Source: Anticarsia gemmatalis
Taxonomy: Eukaryota; Arthropoda; Insecta; Lepidoptera; Erebidae
DNA length: 64,000 nt
Direction: 5' to 3'
Assembly (NCBI RefSeq): GCF_050436995.1
Contig: NC_134769.1
Coordinates: forward strand, 620,001-684,000
This document shows positions 34,599-47,093 of this stretch, piece by piece (position 1 is the stretch's first letter; every line of letters begins with the position of its first letter). The notes below the pieces were generated by a model, which was given only the letters and a program-made list of their open reading frames with translations, searched no databases and was not told the origin of the DNA. Both the position numbers and the translations under genes were made by a program.

Positions 34599-36638
34599 AC
34601 ACACAAATACTCTTATTTGAATTCTCAGATCTGAACTTTAGATTGGCTGTTGCAGTTTGTTTTTTACTCCAGCCCAAGTTTCGTATTACAATGGATCTTT
34701 CCTATGTAAATAAGTTTCCAGTTGGAAATTATTTTCGGTCCTGAAAATTTAAATTTTAGGTAAGCTTTGTATTTCAAATGAAGCTTCGAAATTCAAGGAA
34801 TTGGTATGAAACATTTTTATTTTGAAATTCTACTTTTCTCATATGATTTACGATGCGACTGAACCTATGTTATTAAATTCTCTTTGTTGGGCAGCTTTTG
34901 AAACAGTCAGAATTGCTGAACAAAACACGAAAATTTTATTTCAGGGCAATAAATCTAGAGATACAAAATTGAAATACATTATATATTTGATTATTTTGAT
35001 GGTAAATATAAAATGACGGGATCCTGAAAAGCTTCATATTCTAAAGGCTTACCGATTCGATGATGGAACTTATACATGTACTGGACCACTGTTACGTACC
35101 TGTAAAAAGAAAAGCACAATTAATTGATTGTAAACCCGAGAATCACTCTAAAATAACAACTTGAATTTAGAAAATCAATCCATTAATGAAAAATATCACA
35201 AATTTAAATTAATAACCACCTTTTTGAAATAGGTTAATTAAAACTAAAAATACATCCTTCCCATTCTCAGGGGTAAAAAACCTAAAGTTTTATTACAACT
35301 CATTCACCCAAAACAATCCAATTACATTAAAACCAGGAATATAAACAAAAAATAAACACAACAAGAGAAAAATTGTACAGAATAATAAGTCGGTGTTTTT
35401 CAAGGCTTTGTACGGTGAGAGTTTCATAAAGCAGCAACATTCCGACGCGGACAAAAATGACAAAGAACATGTTCCTTTAATAAAAAATATGGTTTCGTTC
35501 ACATTATGAGTACATTTAGTATTACGTTTAAGTTCCTGTAATTTACTTAGCTTTGTGGATTATTCAACGGGTTTTTTATGACACGTGTGCTTTTTGAGTG
35601 TGTTCGTGTTTTATTTTATTGTTTGTAGAGATCGTAATGTTTGATCGTTGTTTCAATAATCTAGATTAAGAAAAATAATTTTTGATATTTGTGTACAACA
35701 AACGAACAGGAAATTTTCTAAAGATTCCCCCGTCAACTTATCAATTATATAATCTATCAGATACCTTATCAGTATGATATGAGACTAAAATAAGCATATT
35801 TTTTTATAAACGTTTAAAGCACTTAACTAGCTCGATAAATGTTGGCTTATTTGAAAACTGTGTCTATAAACCCTACTTACATGCAAATTTTCACCAATGT
35901 ATTACTAAAAATATGGACTATTCACACCAGGAGTTTGAGTACCTCTAATTTACAAAACAGTAAGTGGAAAATTCTTGTTTTTATAAAAAATACGCTTTTA
36001 TCCACATAATGAACTCGCTCATTAAAAATTATGCTTTAGTTCGCTTATTTACTTACCTACATGTATGTTTTATAATTTCATGTAATGTTATGTAATATTT
36101 TGAAGCCTCCGAGGACCGGAACAGAGGTACGCACTTTGTTTTTCTGGATTATAACAATATTTTTATAAAAATTACAACTTTTGCCCCGAAATGTGTGTAC
36201 AATATGTTGTACAGAAAATGTTGGGAGTCCCTGGTGTAAGATGTTATTAATATTTTGAGAATAAGCCCAGCAATGTTCAGAATTAGTGATATAGAAAATT
36301 ACTTTTGGAAATTAAAATATCTGAGATGAGTTTTCAAATTAACTAAGGTAACTAACATTAGAATAGAAAAATGGTGTACTTTATGTACCTATGCCTTTGA
36401 GTATAACAACAATTAATGAATCTATATTAGGTATTAAGACATTTTTCAAAGAATAAAGATAATCAAAAGTATTCAGAATTAAGTAATTTATATATTCAAG
36501 TCAAATCTTGATACTTAGTCGTTAAAATCACTGAGTATAGCACTAGCTCGTAAACGGTGTAGAACCTTATGAGAATTCGCAAGAAACTCAGGACCATTGT
36601 TTTCAATCGCCAAAATATTAACAATGTGATTGATACAA
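34599..36638. other. Non-coding interval
   Basis: No gene or confident repeat is recognised. Confidence 0.4.
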
Positions 36639-36891
36639 TCTGTACTAATATTATAAAGCTGAAGAGTTTGTTCGTTTGTTTGTTTGAACGCGCTAATCTC
36701 AAGATCTACTGGTCCGATTTGAAAAAATCTTTCAGTGTTAGATAGCCCATTTATCGAGGAAGGCTTTAGGCTTTATAACTTCACACTACGGCTATTAGAA
36801 TCTGAGTAGCAACAAAAATGTTACAAAAACGGGGAAAATTATGACCCATTCTCTCTTTTGTGACGCAAGCGAAGTTGCGCGGGTCAGCTAG
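36639..36891 (+). mobile_element. Short Helitron, family 1
   Basis: It runs from TCTGTACTAATATTATAAAG to GCGCGGGTCAGCTAG with A on the left and T on the right. The 5' microsatellite reads GTTTGTTCGTTTGTTTG, an interrupted version of the run in the other copies. The hairpin arms near the 3' end are conserved. Confidence 0.82.
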
Positions 36892-39524
36892 TAATTATTA
36901 AAGATCATACGAGGAGCTGTCAACAATTAACCACGTAGACCAAACGCTAATTAGTATGTTCGATTCTACAACTGTTTGGCTATACTACTTCAAGAAGCTT
37001 ACCAATCTATTTCCAATCCCGTGCTAAGAGTACTTAACTTTACATAAAATAACTGCAGAACAAGAGAACTTTGTAAAATCGCTTCAAAAACGATGCTGCA
37101 GCAAAAATAATGGCCAATTATTTAGTAAAATGCTTTGAAAATAGCAGGTATTTCTCTTTATAAATATTGCTAATGAGCTAGAGTGGGTCTTTGGGGACCG
37201 TTTCATTATGTTAGACGTATGGTAATTAAATTAGGATAATAAAGGGTTTGGTATTGATTGATGATGCTTAGGTTTGTAACCAAAACTAGTAACTATGAAA
37301 TATATACTTTTATACTAATATTTTAAGTTCGAAAGTAAAGACAACTGATGAATTTTTTGTGCATTTTTAGATAGAGATAATTGACGAACTGGGATCAAAC
37401 ATAAACATATATTTTTTCAACCGAACTCTTATATAACGGTTTTGCTCGCATGATTTTAGGTTTTTACCTATTTCTATTTAACAATTTATCACCAGCAGCA
37501 ATGTAGCAACGGATAGAAAGACAAATTTGTAATCTATATATGAATAACTAGGTCATATTCTTCGCATTAGTGTTATAGGAAGTAAAATTATACTTTATTT
37601 TTACATGAATATCCATATGAATACAAATATTACGCTAAGTCTGTGTGATTTAGCTTATTTTCCAAATAACCAATTTTTTCCCACATTCAACATCATAATT
37701 CCCAAAAAAAATCTGTAGAATAAGCATATGAAATACAGCAAAACTTAAGGGTCTTAGCAAAAGAGCGCGTAAGAAAAATACGACGATAATGGCCGAGAAG
37801 AAGGGCTCTTAAAATCGTTGCGCCGTGAGTGGAATCTACAAAAGATTCATTTTTGCCCTCAAAGCCATTAGGGACCTCGTCCACTGGCGCGTAACGGAGC
37901 GTAAACATGCCAACGTTCGTGAGATCATGGAAATAAAATAGTGTTGTTGTGTAGTTTATATTATTGTGGAATATATTTGAAACTTAGTTTGGTTAGTTTG
38001 GTAGTTATTATATTTGTCTACTCAGTCTACTGATACTTATATTATTAATGTAAAATCTGTCTGTTTTGGTTACATGTGGATTACTAAGCCGATTTCGATT
38101 ATCGATCGAAAAGTCGGGTAAACAAATAAGGTATCGTAACCTTTAATTTTCAATCGCGTTTCAGACCTATTGCATTATAATATTAGGCATAAAAATAGTT
38201 AAAGGCCTTGTTTGAACTATAGGCTACTTAGTTTATAGTTATTTAAGCATTTTTTATTTCACCAAAATTATAGTCAAGTCATTTATTAGTGAAGGTTAGC
38301 TAAAGCTTAAAATAAAATTTATTTTTAAAACATTACGCTTTATTAGTTATTTACCTTTACTTTTAAAGGTTTACCCGGAGTTATTTGATCTGAGTGCGTT
38401 TTGTTCCGTTAAGAGCTGTGTAGTGGGTTCGAACCCATCTTGAAGCCAATGGATATTGTTTTACATGTTTTCTTATGTAAATATACCGTTCCTTCGGGTT
38501 TTGCTATGACGTAATTTGAGACAAGAAAAGATAATTTTAGGTATGGATTTTTGTAAAAGAAATTGTCCATGTTTGACTCCGAGTTTTCAACAATCTCCAT
38601 GCAAAATATAATTATAAACATGGATCGGTTACTTAGCTATGAAAACGAAGACTTGCGCATTTACAAAATCGTATGATTGACTTAATTTTAATATAATAAC
38701 GAGGTTTTTATCTCATCATACTTTGTTTAAAACATCATAGAAAATAACCATTTAACGCGAAAGTTTCAAAGTTACAAAATCCTTCTTTAAATGCTCCAAA
38801 TATTTCAATCTCAATCATATAAATTATAAAGTATTACCAGAAATAGACATCATAACTTCAAAGTTTCAGCCATCAACAAACCAAAAAACATTTCAAAAAA
38901 CAAATGAAACATAACTCGTAAAACGGAAAGCTACACAAAACAATTAAATTGAAATTAACAACGTTTCAAACCACCTTGTTGAACATTTCAGAACTCAAGT
39001 AAGAAATTAATTATAAACATCCACTTTTACCAAGTTACATTTAAGTTACAGTTAAGTTGTATTTAAGTTGTGGTCTATTGACATGCGGCTTTAATTATCA
39101 ATCTTTATATAAGTTTAAGAATAAAGAGTTTTGGGAATTGATTTATTTTTGGCTTCAATTACATTTAGACCATATTAATAGGCATACTTTGATAGATGGA
39201 TAAAAGCTGCAAACAGTGGAAAGACTGAAAATCTAAGAAAAATGCCTTTGTCCAGCAGTGGATAACGAAATAAGGAATGTGTAGTTTTTGAGTCAATTTC
39301 GTTTTTTTACAACTATTTCGTTTATCGTAATAACTATAGTTTGTCACGACGTGTTTCATCAAACATTCAATGACATAAGACAAAATAAAAGATTATTGCA
39401 TTATATGGCTAAATGCGGGAAAAACTTATAAATTAGCAGCCATATCAGTCAGCCCGTGACCATGGTCGATGTAACTGGTCCAATTAGATCCAAATTCTGG
39501 GCAGAAAATAAAGTATTTCTCTTT
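36892..39524. other. Non-coding interval
   Basis: No gene is recognised. At 39243-39262, GCCTTTGTCCAGCAGTGG is a decayed retroposon 3' end (+). The segment 37740-37910 is less AT-rich but shows no motif on either strand. Confidence 0.35.
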
Positions 39525-39700
39525 TCCATGCTATGAATCCCATACGGTAGGGTCAGCCTTTTTGATCTCTCTCCTCCACTTCGCTCTGACCTAGACATCG
39601 TGTTCGAAAATCTCACACTCACTCATGTCTTTTTCTTGTACAGTTTCTCATCTGGTTTTGTGCCGTCCTCTGGATCTACGACCGGGGAGGGAAAGCAGAG
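39525..39700 (-). pseudogene. LINE fragment: C-terminal end of an RTE-like ORF
   Basis: The minus strand encodes GRRSRGRHKTR, then MSECEIFEHDV, a stop, then VRAKWRREIKKADPTVWDS. GR-R-KTRW, then D--DRAKWRR--RKADPTVW, is a familiar C-terminal pattern of lepidopteran LINE ORFs. The internal stop marks it as dead. It differs from the LINE tails at 49450 and 50222. Confidence 0.6.
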
Positions 39701-40792
39701 AATAAGATTTTGTGAACCTTAAAATTCTCATTGCGCTTAAGACTCGTTAGCAAATTGTATTAAATATGAATAAATTAAAGAAGTTATAAACTGAGGTGAA
39801 ATATTTTGCACTATTCATAGCAGTAGCAGCATAAATCCTTTGTTGCCATAAAGCCTTTTATTCCATTCCATTTTACCTGAAAACTTTCTTTCAAACTAAT
39901 TAACTGTAAAAGTAAAACAGAGAGAGAGAGAACAAATAAACCGTTCAAAGTTATAAATTAAAGAACCGGGTGTTATTGTTATATAACTTTACTAGATGAA
40001 TCACGCGGCTCCGTCTCTTATTTCACCACCTAAAGTGGTCATTTTTGATTTGACTACTTCCATGAAAAAAATGGTTCAATGACATGATTTTTGCTGTCGA
40101 AGGAGTAGCCTATGTTTTGTCAGAATACAGTCTATCACAAAACCAACTTTCATCAAAATTGGTTTATCCTTTTTAGGTGTAAAAAGAACTGACCATCCTG
40201 TTTCAACATTTAAATATGTGTTATCTAGCTAACCCATACGGTTCCTGTGGCGTACAAAGAATTACCCACTATGTCATTCGGTTATTGGAGCCCTGATTCC
40301 CATGTGTATGAAATTTTCCTGAAAACCGGTTTTCCTGAAAAATGGGTATGTCGTGAAATATAAACAGAGAAATAGTCGACTTTCTTATATTAGTGTAAAT
40401 ATGAATTGTAATATCTGAAATACTAAACGTAAGCTCACGGCGAAAACTATTCTAACACCCCAACTTGAACACACAAACAAAACGGTGTAATTTACCCAAA
40501 TTATGCAGTCAACTAAAACTTATTTAATATCAGACGTTTTAACAAACGTCGGGGCACATAGTTTTACCGCGACACGCATTGTCAAAAGAGCGGAGATGAT
40601 TTCCCTGGAGTGGAGGCTTGCCGCGATGCAAATGCCTTCATGTCGTGATCATTAAGCTTGAATATATGGGAGGTGAAATGGATCGCGCACGCTCCAATGA
40701 GTTGAATGAATAGATGAAACTTCAATTATTTTCATTTCAACACGGTTTTGCATTGTTTTGTTTGTTGTTATGTCGCTAGGAATTCTAGTACC
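39701..40792. other. Non-coding interval with Helitron relics
   Basis: CTAGCTAACCCATACGGTTC at 40228 and ACTAGATGAATCACGCGGCT near 40001 look like decayed minus-strand Helitron 3' ends. CATCAAAATTGG at 40153 fits their interior. A GA repeat lies near 39919. No gene is seen. Confidence 0.35.
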
Positions 40793-40906
40793 AAGACTAG
40801 TAATGGACATTACTAGTCTTATAGTATAAGTAGAATAGTATTAGTAATATATAAGTAGAATAAAAAAAACGGCCTTGCGAGTAATAGACATTACTCGTAA
40901 GGCCGT
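40793..40906. repeat. Two related foldback palindromes
   Basis: The first palindrome (40793-40820) pairs AAGACTAGTAATG with CATTACTAGTCTT around a 2-base centre. The second (40869-40906) pairs 17-base arms, ACGGCCTTGCGAGTAAT with ATTACTCGTAAGGCCGT, with one mismatch and a 4-base loop. An A8 run stands on its left and a T8 run just beyond on its right. Both share the core AGTAATxGACATTACT. They look like two foldback or MITE remnants of one origin. Confidence 0.7.
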
Positions 40907-42342
40907 GGAAGTTTTTTTTAAGTAGCCTTTGGATAGCTATGGTATACTCGTATAACTCTGTCAAATTGCATCTATAGCAGATTAACGTTCAACAAGGCAA
41001 AACTTGACATTGATTTTGACTATTCATAGTTTCCCTACAGTTCTATAGTTAATTTAATAAGTATGTGAGTTTGTTTCTTATGCTACTACAGCTAAATTGA
41101 CCATCAATTATACATTTACAGATAGTATGCAGGAAATAGTTAAAAACCCGTGATAATACATATTTTACATTATATTATTTTTCAGAATCAACCCCACTAG
41201 GAGTTGAATTAGGGGATGAAACTATCGACGCGTGCTAGTCACCGGTCAGCTAGTGAAAAATATAATATAATTGAAATAGCCGGTTCAATATTGCATATCA
41301 GACAGGAATGCTAATATTAAAAACTTTGATTGTCAAATTGACAATGAAAAAATCCCATATTCGTTATTACATTCCACTCATACAATGTGTTGTAACATGT
41401 AGTGTCTTTTAATTTTATTGTGATATGGAAAAGGATCTAGCGGTGTCTGTTTTGATAATTTGACTTACCTAATTAAAGCAACTGTAGTGCGAATTGTAGA
41501 GTTTATCACGTTACACTGTTAAATCCAAATTCGTAAGCAGAGGTGTAAAATACACTTTACGCCATTCGGCATTCATATTGTTGAAACTTATGTAAAAAAG
41601 AAATCACTTTACCAACCCGGGAATCAAACACAAAATCCTTGTTGTTGGGAGGCGCATTTTTTTCTTATAAAACAAACACGATTGATAAAACAGTCAATAA
41701 CTTACTTTTTCATGATTTTCAGCGCGTAGTCGTATGCGTTGGTTTTATAAACGTAAAGAATTACTAACATGACGTCACGGCCCCGTACCAAATACTAAAT
41801 TGTATGTTTTCACTAATTCTGCTAGTCAGTCTCTCGATTCATTCCGAGTTCATTTTGACTGTTCACAATTTAATTTAAAGTTTCATAGACAAATGGTTGT
41901 GGTAATCTATAAAATCTATCGTATTAATATTTGTTCTAATATTCTAGAGTTCAAGAGATTTTGTATTTATAATCCTTATTTACTTTCTAGCGTATGTCTG
42001 TTTAGCTTATTCTATCTTATACAGTAGTTGTTTGACTGTTTTCTTTTATTTTCACGATACATTTCATGAAAAACAGTTCATCGAATCAGACACAGAACCT
42101 TAAAGTAAAGTTCAGTACACATCCAGTTATATTGCAGCAGCAGTTGCCGTTGCCGTATTGTTAAACACCAAATTCAATACAGATTTTTAGACTTTTATTC
42201 TACATAGTTTTTGGTAGCGCTTCTAGCGTATTCAGAAAAAAATATGTTTTGCAAGCCTATCAAACACTTGCTTTGCTTCTTAATAGCGCCAAATGGTTAA
42301 CATTACGATACAGAATTAAAGTATAGTAAGAAGAAAAACATA
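40907..42342. other. Non-coding interval
   Basis: CTAG at 41250-41253, within ACCGGTCAGCTAGT, is a probable Helitron 3' end (+) with no placed 5' end. The frame at 41800-42027 has no motif. Confidence 0.35.
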
Positions 42343-42532
42343 ATTATCACATGCTCCAACGGTGAAGGAAAACATCGTGAGGAAACCTTGCATACCTAAA
42401 ATTTGTTTAAAACATTTATTGAGGCATGCAAAGTCCCCAACCCGCACTTGGCCAGCGTGGTGGACTCAAGGCCTAACCCCTCCCTCATAGGAGATCCTTG
42501 CCCAGCAGTGGAACATTGATGGGTTAAATTTA
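42343..42532 (+). repeat. SINE family A, 5'-truncated
   Basis: The plus strand reads ATTATCACATGCTCCAACGG, then GAAAACATCGTGAGGAAACC, then CCCGCACTTGGCCAGCGTGG, and ends CCCAGCAGTGGAACATTGAT and GGGTTAAATTTA. It is the clearest 3' half of the family in this window. The tRNA head is missing. Confidence 0.7.
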
Positions 42533-43196
42533 TAAATAGATAATATAGAAATTCAACCACAGATATATCATTTAAAGTAACTTAGATTTGAACCAGATTT
42601 GGGAAACCCATGTTTAAATACTTTACTGCCTCAAACAAACACGATGTAAATATTCCGATTGGTCGTTGATTCATAACGGCCATCATTCGATATTCGTGCG
42701 GCTCACGTCGGATATGTTAATGTGACGGACGACACACCAGCCGTCGTGTTACACTGCGGATTTTGTATCACTGATAGTGAATAGCGATGGGCTTTTGACT
42801 ATTCATAGTTTACTAGAAAGTATTCAAAGGACAAACCCCTTTTTCAACCCTTTTTAAAAATTGTTGTCTATAATATTGTAATATAACGAGTCTTTTAAGC
42901 GATTGAAAATCTAAGGTTACCAAATTAGGTAAAAAAATATTTTAATCCCGTTTATCCGTTACATTATAATATTATGTGTTCAAATTGTGATAGTTTAAAA
43001 CATAGTAGGTAGTCTATATTAGTTTGAGTGTTCAGTCGTTATACTCTTGTCAGGATGGTAGCAGTCGTCGTTTGAGAATTGGTAACACTAATATCGATCT
43101 GTTGCTTTTATCGTGTAGGTACTAATATAGAAGACAATTTAAGGCAGCTTCCACTTAATCAGTCCATCGCGTTAGCGATCTTCTCGTGCTTTCCAA
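42533..43196. other. Non-coding interval
   Basis: No gene. The segment 42660-42780 is richer in CG dinucleotides than its surroundings, without a motif I can name. Confidence 0.35.
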
Positions 43197-43439
43197 TCTA
43201 TACTAATATTATAAAGCTGAAGAGTTTGTTTGTTTGTTTGAACGCGCTAATCTCAGGAACTACTGGTCCGATTTGAAAAATTCTTTCAGTGTTATATAGC
43301 CCATTTATCGAGGAAGGTTATAGGCTATATATCATTACGCCACTACCAATAGGAGCAGAGTACCAGTAAAAAATGTTACAAAAACGGGGAACATTTTTAA
43401 CACTTAAGTAACGCAAGCGAAGTAGCACGGGTCAGCTAG
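43197..43439 (+). mobile_element. Short Helitron, family 1
   Basis: It runs from TCTATACTAATATTATAAAG to GCACGGGTCAGCTAG between A and T. It has three GTTT units. The 3' stem is weakened in this copy (GCAAGCGAAGTAGCACG). Confidence 0.82.
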
Positions 43440-44675
43440 TCTTTTTAGAAAGACAATCAATATAATATAAATTCTTATTGCAAAACATGTACAAAGAAAT
43501 TGATGGTTTCAGCTGTAACTTGAGAGAATAAACATTGCAATAGTGCAGATTTATAAACCAAGAACATAGATTTAATTAATGATTTTACTCTACAATTAAA
43601 TCGCTTCTCGCTTTCTGTGAGGCAAGTCCAAAACACAATATTTTGACATAACACACATTTCGGACAATTCCGTGACGTATATTAGTAGTACTCGGTTCAT
43701 TTGATTAACTAAATAATGGTTATTGCGCTTCGCCGTATTGGCTTGCATTATTATTAGTACCGGTCACAATTTGACAGCGATGATTATTAATCGACATATC
43801 TGTTATTAGCCGACTTCATGCATACCCAGTTTAAACCCTTTAGGGGTTGAATTTTGAAAACTACCCTATGTTAAGTACGTATTATTTTATATTATGTATC
43901 TTTCATTATTTCTATGCGAAATGTTATTATTATCAGGTTTTGTTACTAAGCCATTTAGAGACAGATAGGTTTTTGTTTTTTAATTTTTATATGGGTCTGA
44001 TCAATAGACACGTGGTGCCTCACTCGCTTACAAAATTTCATCACACATTTTAGATGACTAAGAGCGGATTTTCGAAAAAAAATAATCTATGTTTGATACT
44101 TGATCGTCAACAATGTTCATGCGAAGTTTCATTAAAATCGCTTCAGCAGATTATTTGCAAAAGACTGACAGACAGAAAGACTTTTGCTTGAAAATATTAC
44201 TATGGTCATGTATTTATTTTTAACCCGTTTCAATATAATACGTAAACAATAGACAGGACACGTGATAACAACGCTTAAACCCTTTTAATAAAAATGCAAA
44301 TAACTGTACAATGGGAATGAGTGAGTGAATGAACATGTTTGAAAACGTTCATTCAGTGAAGTTGCGGAACTAATTGCATTTGAAGTGTTACACGTTTTTT
44401 TGTTAGTTTGCTGGTTTTAATTGTAAACTACGCTTTCGAAATTGAATTAAACGTGTGAATATGTTTTTATTTTAAGTGAAATATACTGGCAATTATGGCT
44501 GCGATTCTGCTTATGACCTTTCTCGGGAAAAGAATCTATCACCGTGCCGAATTATATGAAAATCGTTTTAGCGGCTTTCTTGTGAAAACAGGAGTATCAA
44601 ACTAACACAATTTCGTAATTATAAAGATAATATAGAAAAATACTTTTGTCAAAACTGTAATATAATCAGTGCCTT
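43440..44675. other. Non-coding interval with a Helitron-class relic
   Basis: AAACCCTTTAGGGGTTGA at 43834 is followed by TTTTGAAAACTACCCTATG and, near 44115, by TTTCATTAAAATCGCTTCAG and AGACTGACAGACAGAAAG. The same order starts at 63074 (ACCCCTTAAGGGTTGA). This is the interior of a lepidopteran Helitron-like repeat whose ends I cannot place. Confidence 0.4.
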
Positions 44676-44862
44676 GATTCTCTACTACTATCGACTACCT
44701 TCTTCTTCTTGTCGTATGGTTAGTGGTCAACCTAGTGTCAAAGTTGTTCAAGCCGCCCAAAGGCCTTTGACGTGGCTTAACTAAAACATTGTGGCAGTAC
44801 ATTCTAAATGTCAAAATTTCGATAGCTAGCCGGTTGTCGGTACTCGATAGTTGTACAGAATC
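44676..44862 (+). repeat. MITE-like repeat, copy split by a SINE piece
   Basis: The left end, GATTCTCTACTACTATCGAC (44676-44699), is the reverse complement of the right end of the copy at 46921-47093. The right end, GTCGGTACTCGATAGTTGTA (from 44836), mirrors it. The interior (ACATTCTAAATGTC, GATAGCTAGCCGGTTGTCGG) matches the other copies. Between 44700 and 44782 it is interrupted by a 5S-like SINE tail. Confidence 0.6.
44700..44782 (-). repeat. 3' tail of 5S-like SINE inserted in the MITE
   Basis: GTCGTATGGTTAGTGGTCAA followed by GCCGCCCAAAGGCCTTTGAC matches the left part of the SINE at 4372-4620. A short TTC repeat at its left edge may be its tail. Only the 3' end is present, as expected of a 5'-truncated insertion. 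Confidence 0.6.
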
Positions 44863-45238
44863 GAGGTACAGTTCAGCTAAATATATGTAGTATACATATA
44901 CCTACATACAGGCTAACCAACAGACGCGCTCTTATTTTTTAAGTTGGTTTATAGGTCAAAATAGTAATCTAAAATCTCCCATTCCACTTTTCTTCAATAA
45001 ATCTTCTGTTATCAGCGAAAATTCCAGAACATCTTACGAAAATTTTCAAACAACCACCAATAAATATCTGTTAATTTTTAGACAATTAAGGCTTCGACGC
45101 TACCAGACACAAATTACGAAACCACTGTTATCGGCGAATCAATTAGAAAGCGTATTATCGACCGACGTTTCCACTTTAATTACAATTTGGAATTCCAATT
45201 TGGAGAATGGAGGTAAAATTTTTATTTCAGGATTTTTT
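44863..45238. other. Non-coding interval
   Basis: No gene or confident repeat. Confidence 0.4.
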
Positions 45239-45440
45239 GACTGCCTGTGTTGCTTAGTGATAGCTGATCGTGAGGTCTCGGGATTGATTCCCCAAAAAGT
45301 ACTGTTGGTATTTACTATTTTAATGAGTATATTTCTCAATAATATGGTGCAGTCGGTAGTGTATCTGACTGCCAATTATAAGGAGTCGGAGTCAATTTCC
45401 GGATCAAGTGAAGTACTATTGGTGTTTTCTAATTTATCGT
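45239..45440 (+). repeat. Dimeric tRNA-derived SINE
   Basis: The first monomer starts GACTGCCTGTGTTGCTTAGT, has box B-like GGGATTGATTCCC (45280-45292) and ends AAAGTACTGTTGGTATTT. The second has head ATGGTGCAGTCGGTAGTG (about 45344), box B-like GAGTCAATTTCC, and ends GAAGTACTATTGGTGTTTT. Two tRNA-like units each followed by the same short linker define a dimer. The same arrangement occurs at 62732-62945. Short frames over it are accidental. Confidence 0.55.
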
Positions 45441-45699
45441 CCCTGTAGAGCGAAAAGTCATTAACTCGAAAAACCTTGTTTTGAGATATGGCTGTTCAAA
45501 GTTTTTAAAAATATAAAAATCAATAACTTACGTTTGTAGTAACCTATCTCTACGTTTATAGTCTTAAATGAAGGAAATTATAACAACGTTTATTTAATAT
45601 AGACTACATTAAGAAAATATTGTCTGTACACTTGGAAATATCAATAGAAATGAATTAGTTAATTTTATTTTTAAAATTTATAACATAATTTCGAGTTAG
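45441..45699. other. Short non-coding spacer
   Basis: AT-rich, nothing recognised. Confidence 0.4.
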
Positions 45700-45840
45700 T
45701 AGCCCGTATAGTAGTTTGTTAACGTGCTTGGTATATGGCTATAGGCTCGCCCCATATTACATGGGACTAACATTGCTTATGGCAAAACGTTGGTGTTTTT
45801 TAATATACGTCTGCCAACACCTTCACGTATAATTATGTTT
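45700..45840 (+). repeat. Body fragment of a tRNA-derived SINE
   Basis: TAGTAGCCCGTATAGTAG, then GGTATATGGCTATAGGCTCG, then CATATTACATGGGACTAACA is the body of the SINE whose other strand appears at 48460-48694. Its GGACTAACATTG segment also follows the dimer at 62732. The tRNA head is not here. Confidence 0.55.
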
Positions 45841-46360
45841 TTGTGGAATGTTCTGTGGTTATACGCATTTAGGGGTGAACTTCAAAGTTTTAACGGTCAA
45901 TTGGTGTTTACAACTTTAAAATTAAGGGTTGAATTACGTTGAAAAGTAAATACTTTTGGGTACTAATGAACTTTGAAGTCTTCACAAATTGGTTTTTCGA
46001 TCAGATGTTGTTGAAAATTACAAAATTTTAAGTATTAATGTCAGTTGTTAACAATGTTAATAATAACAACTGACCTCTGCGTATACATTTTTGCCTCCTT
46101 TAACCTTACAGGAGTTGAATTGTATATAAAAAAATATCCATACCTCGATATCTAAGCACGAATCAGTAGATAAGCCGTAAAATTTACACTGATATTAGTA
46201 ATACTAAAATAGCAATAATAATATGGTTTCTCATTTTATTAACTTTTTAGTCCGATAAAAGTATTTTTTTAAAAAGCATACCAATTTATAATCCTTTTTA
46301 GCCGCAGAATTAAAGTAAAAAAAAAGATTGTGTGATTCCAGATCTCCATTATTAACTCAA
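45841..46360. other. Non-coding interval
   Basis: No gene or confident repeat. Confidence 0.4.
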
Positions 46361-46403
46361 CAGACAGACAAACAGACAGACAGACAAACAGACACACAGA
46401 TAA

Positions 46404-46434
<31 letters not shown>

Positions 46435-46442
46435 AACAGACT
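46361..46442. repeat. CAGACAGACAAA minisatellite
   Basis: About 80 bases of CAGA/CAAA tetramers form imperfect 12-base units (CAGACAGACAAA). Such tracts are common next to Helitron-like 5' ends in Lepidoptera, where AGACAGACAG motifs expand. Confidence 0.85.
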
Positions 46443-46920
46443 TTTCCATTAATAACATTAACTAAAGTAATATAGACGTCAACTCAGATATGTACAATCT
46501 GAAACTCCGATATGTACGATGGTGACATAAAACGTCGTATGTGAAAACTTTTTATCTGAAACTTTGGAGAATTGAACTCAATAAATAGCTTACGTGTACT
46601 CGTGTTTTGAACTGTTATTGTTTCCAAGTATTCTCTTTGAACTGATGTTATTCGCTTTAGATGTTTTTGTGACTGTTTTCAAACGATTGCGAGTAATATG
46701 GTTCTGTTATGAATTCTTACGTAGAATTTAGGGACGATTTTATGAGATTATTGACAAACAATCGACCAGCTGCTGAGGAGTGAAGTAATAATTGTGTCTT
46801 TAAAGTGTTTTTTAAGGATATTTTTCTATGTACCTAATTTAAAACATCACGCGCTTGCTAGTCGATAATACCGAGAGCATGTCATGAAAGTCTATAAAGT
46901 ATATGCTGATAAGGCAGTCT
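46443..46920. other. Non-coding interval
   Basis: No gene or confident repeat. Confidence 0.4.
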
Positions 46921-47093
46921 GTAGCGCGATTCCGTACAGTTGGTACTGCCGAGTATCGACATTCTGACATTTAGAATGCTCTGCCAAAATAACTCCTACA
47001 ATGCCAGTCAGAGGCGCTGATCAAATTTTCATACAAAATCTCTCGATGACAAGCCGGTTGTCGGTAGTCGATAGTAGTAGAGAATCGGACTAC
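46921..47093 (+). repeat. MITE-like repeat, copy 2
   Basis: It starts GTAGCGCGATTCCGTACAGT and ends GTAGAGAATCGGACTAC, so its last 17 bases are an imperfect inverted copy of the first 17. The middle, TTTAGAATGCTCTGCCAAAA and AGAGGCGCTGATCAAATTTT, matches 20060-20235. No coding capacity. Confidence 0.65.

Noticed and set aside
45200..45448. 82-codon plus frame and overlapping minus frame
   Set aside because: Both lie over the dimeric SINE and have no protein motif.
46361..46442. CRISPR-like repeat array
   Set aside because: Units are contiguous tetramers without spacers; this is a eukaryotic minisatellite.
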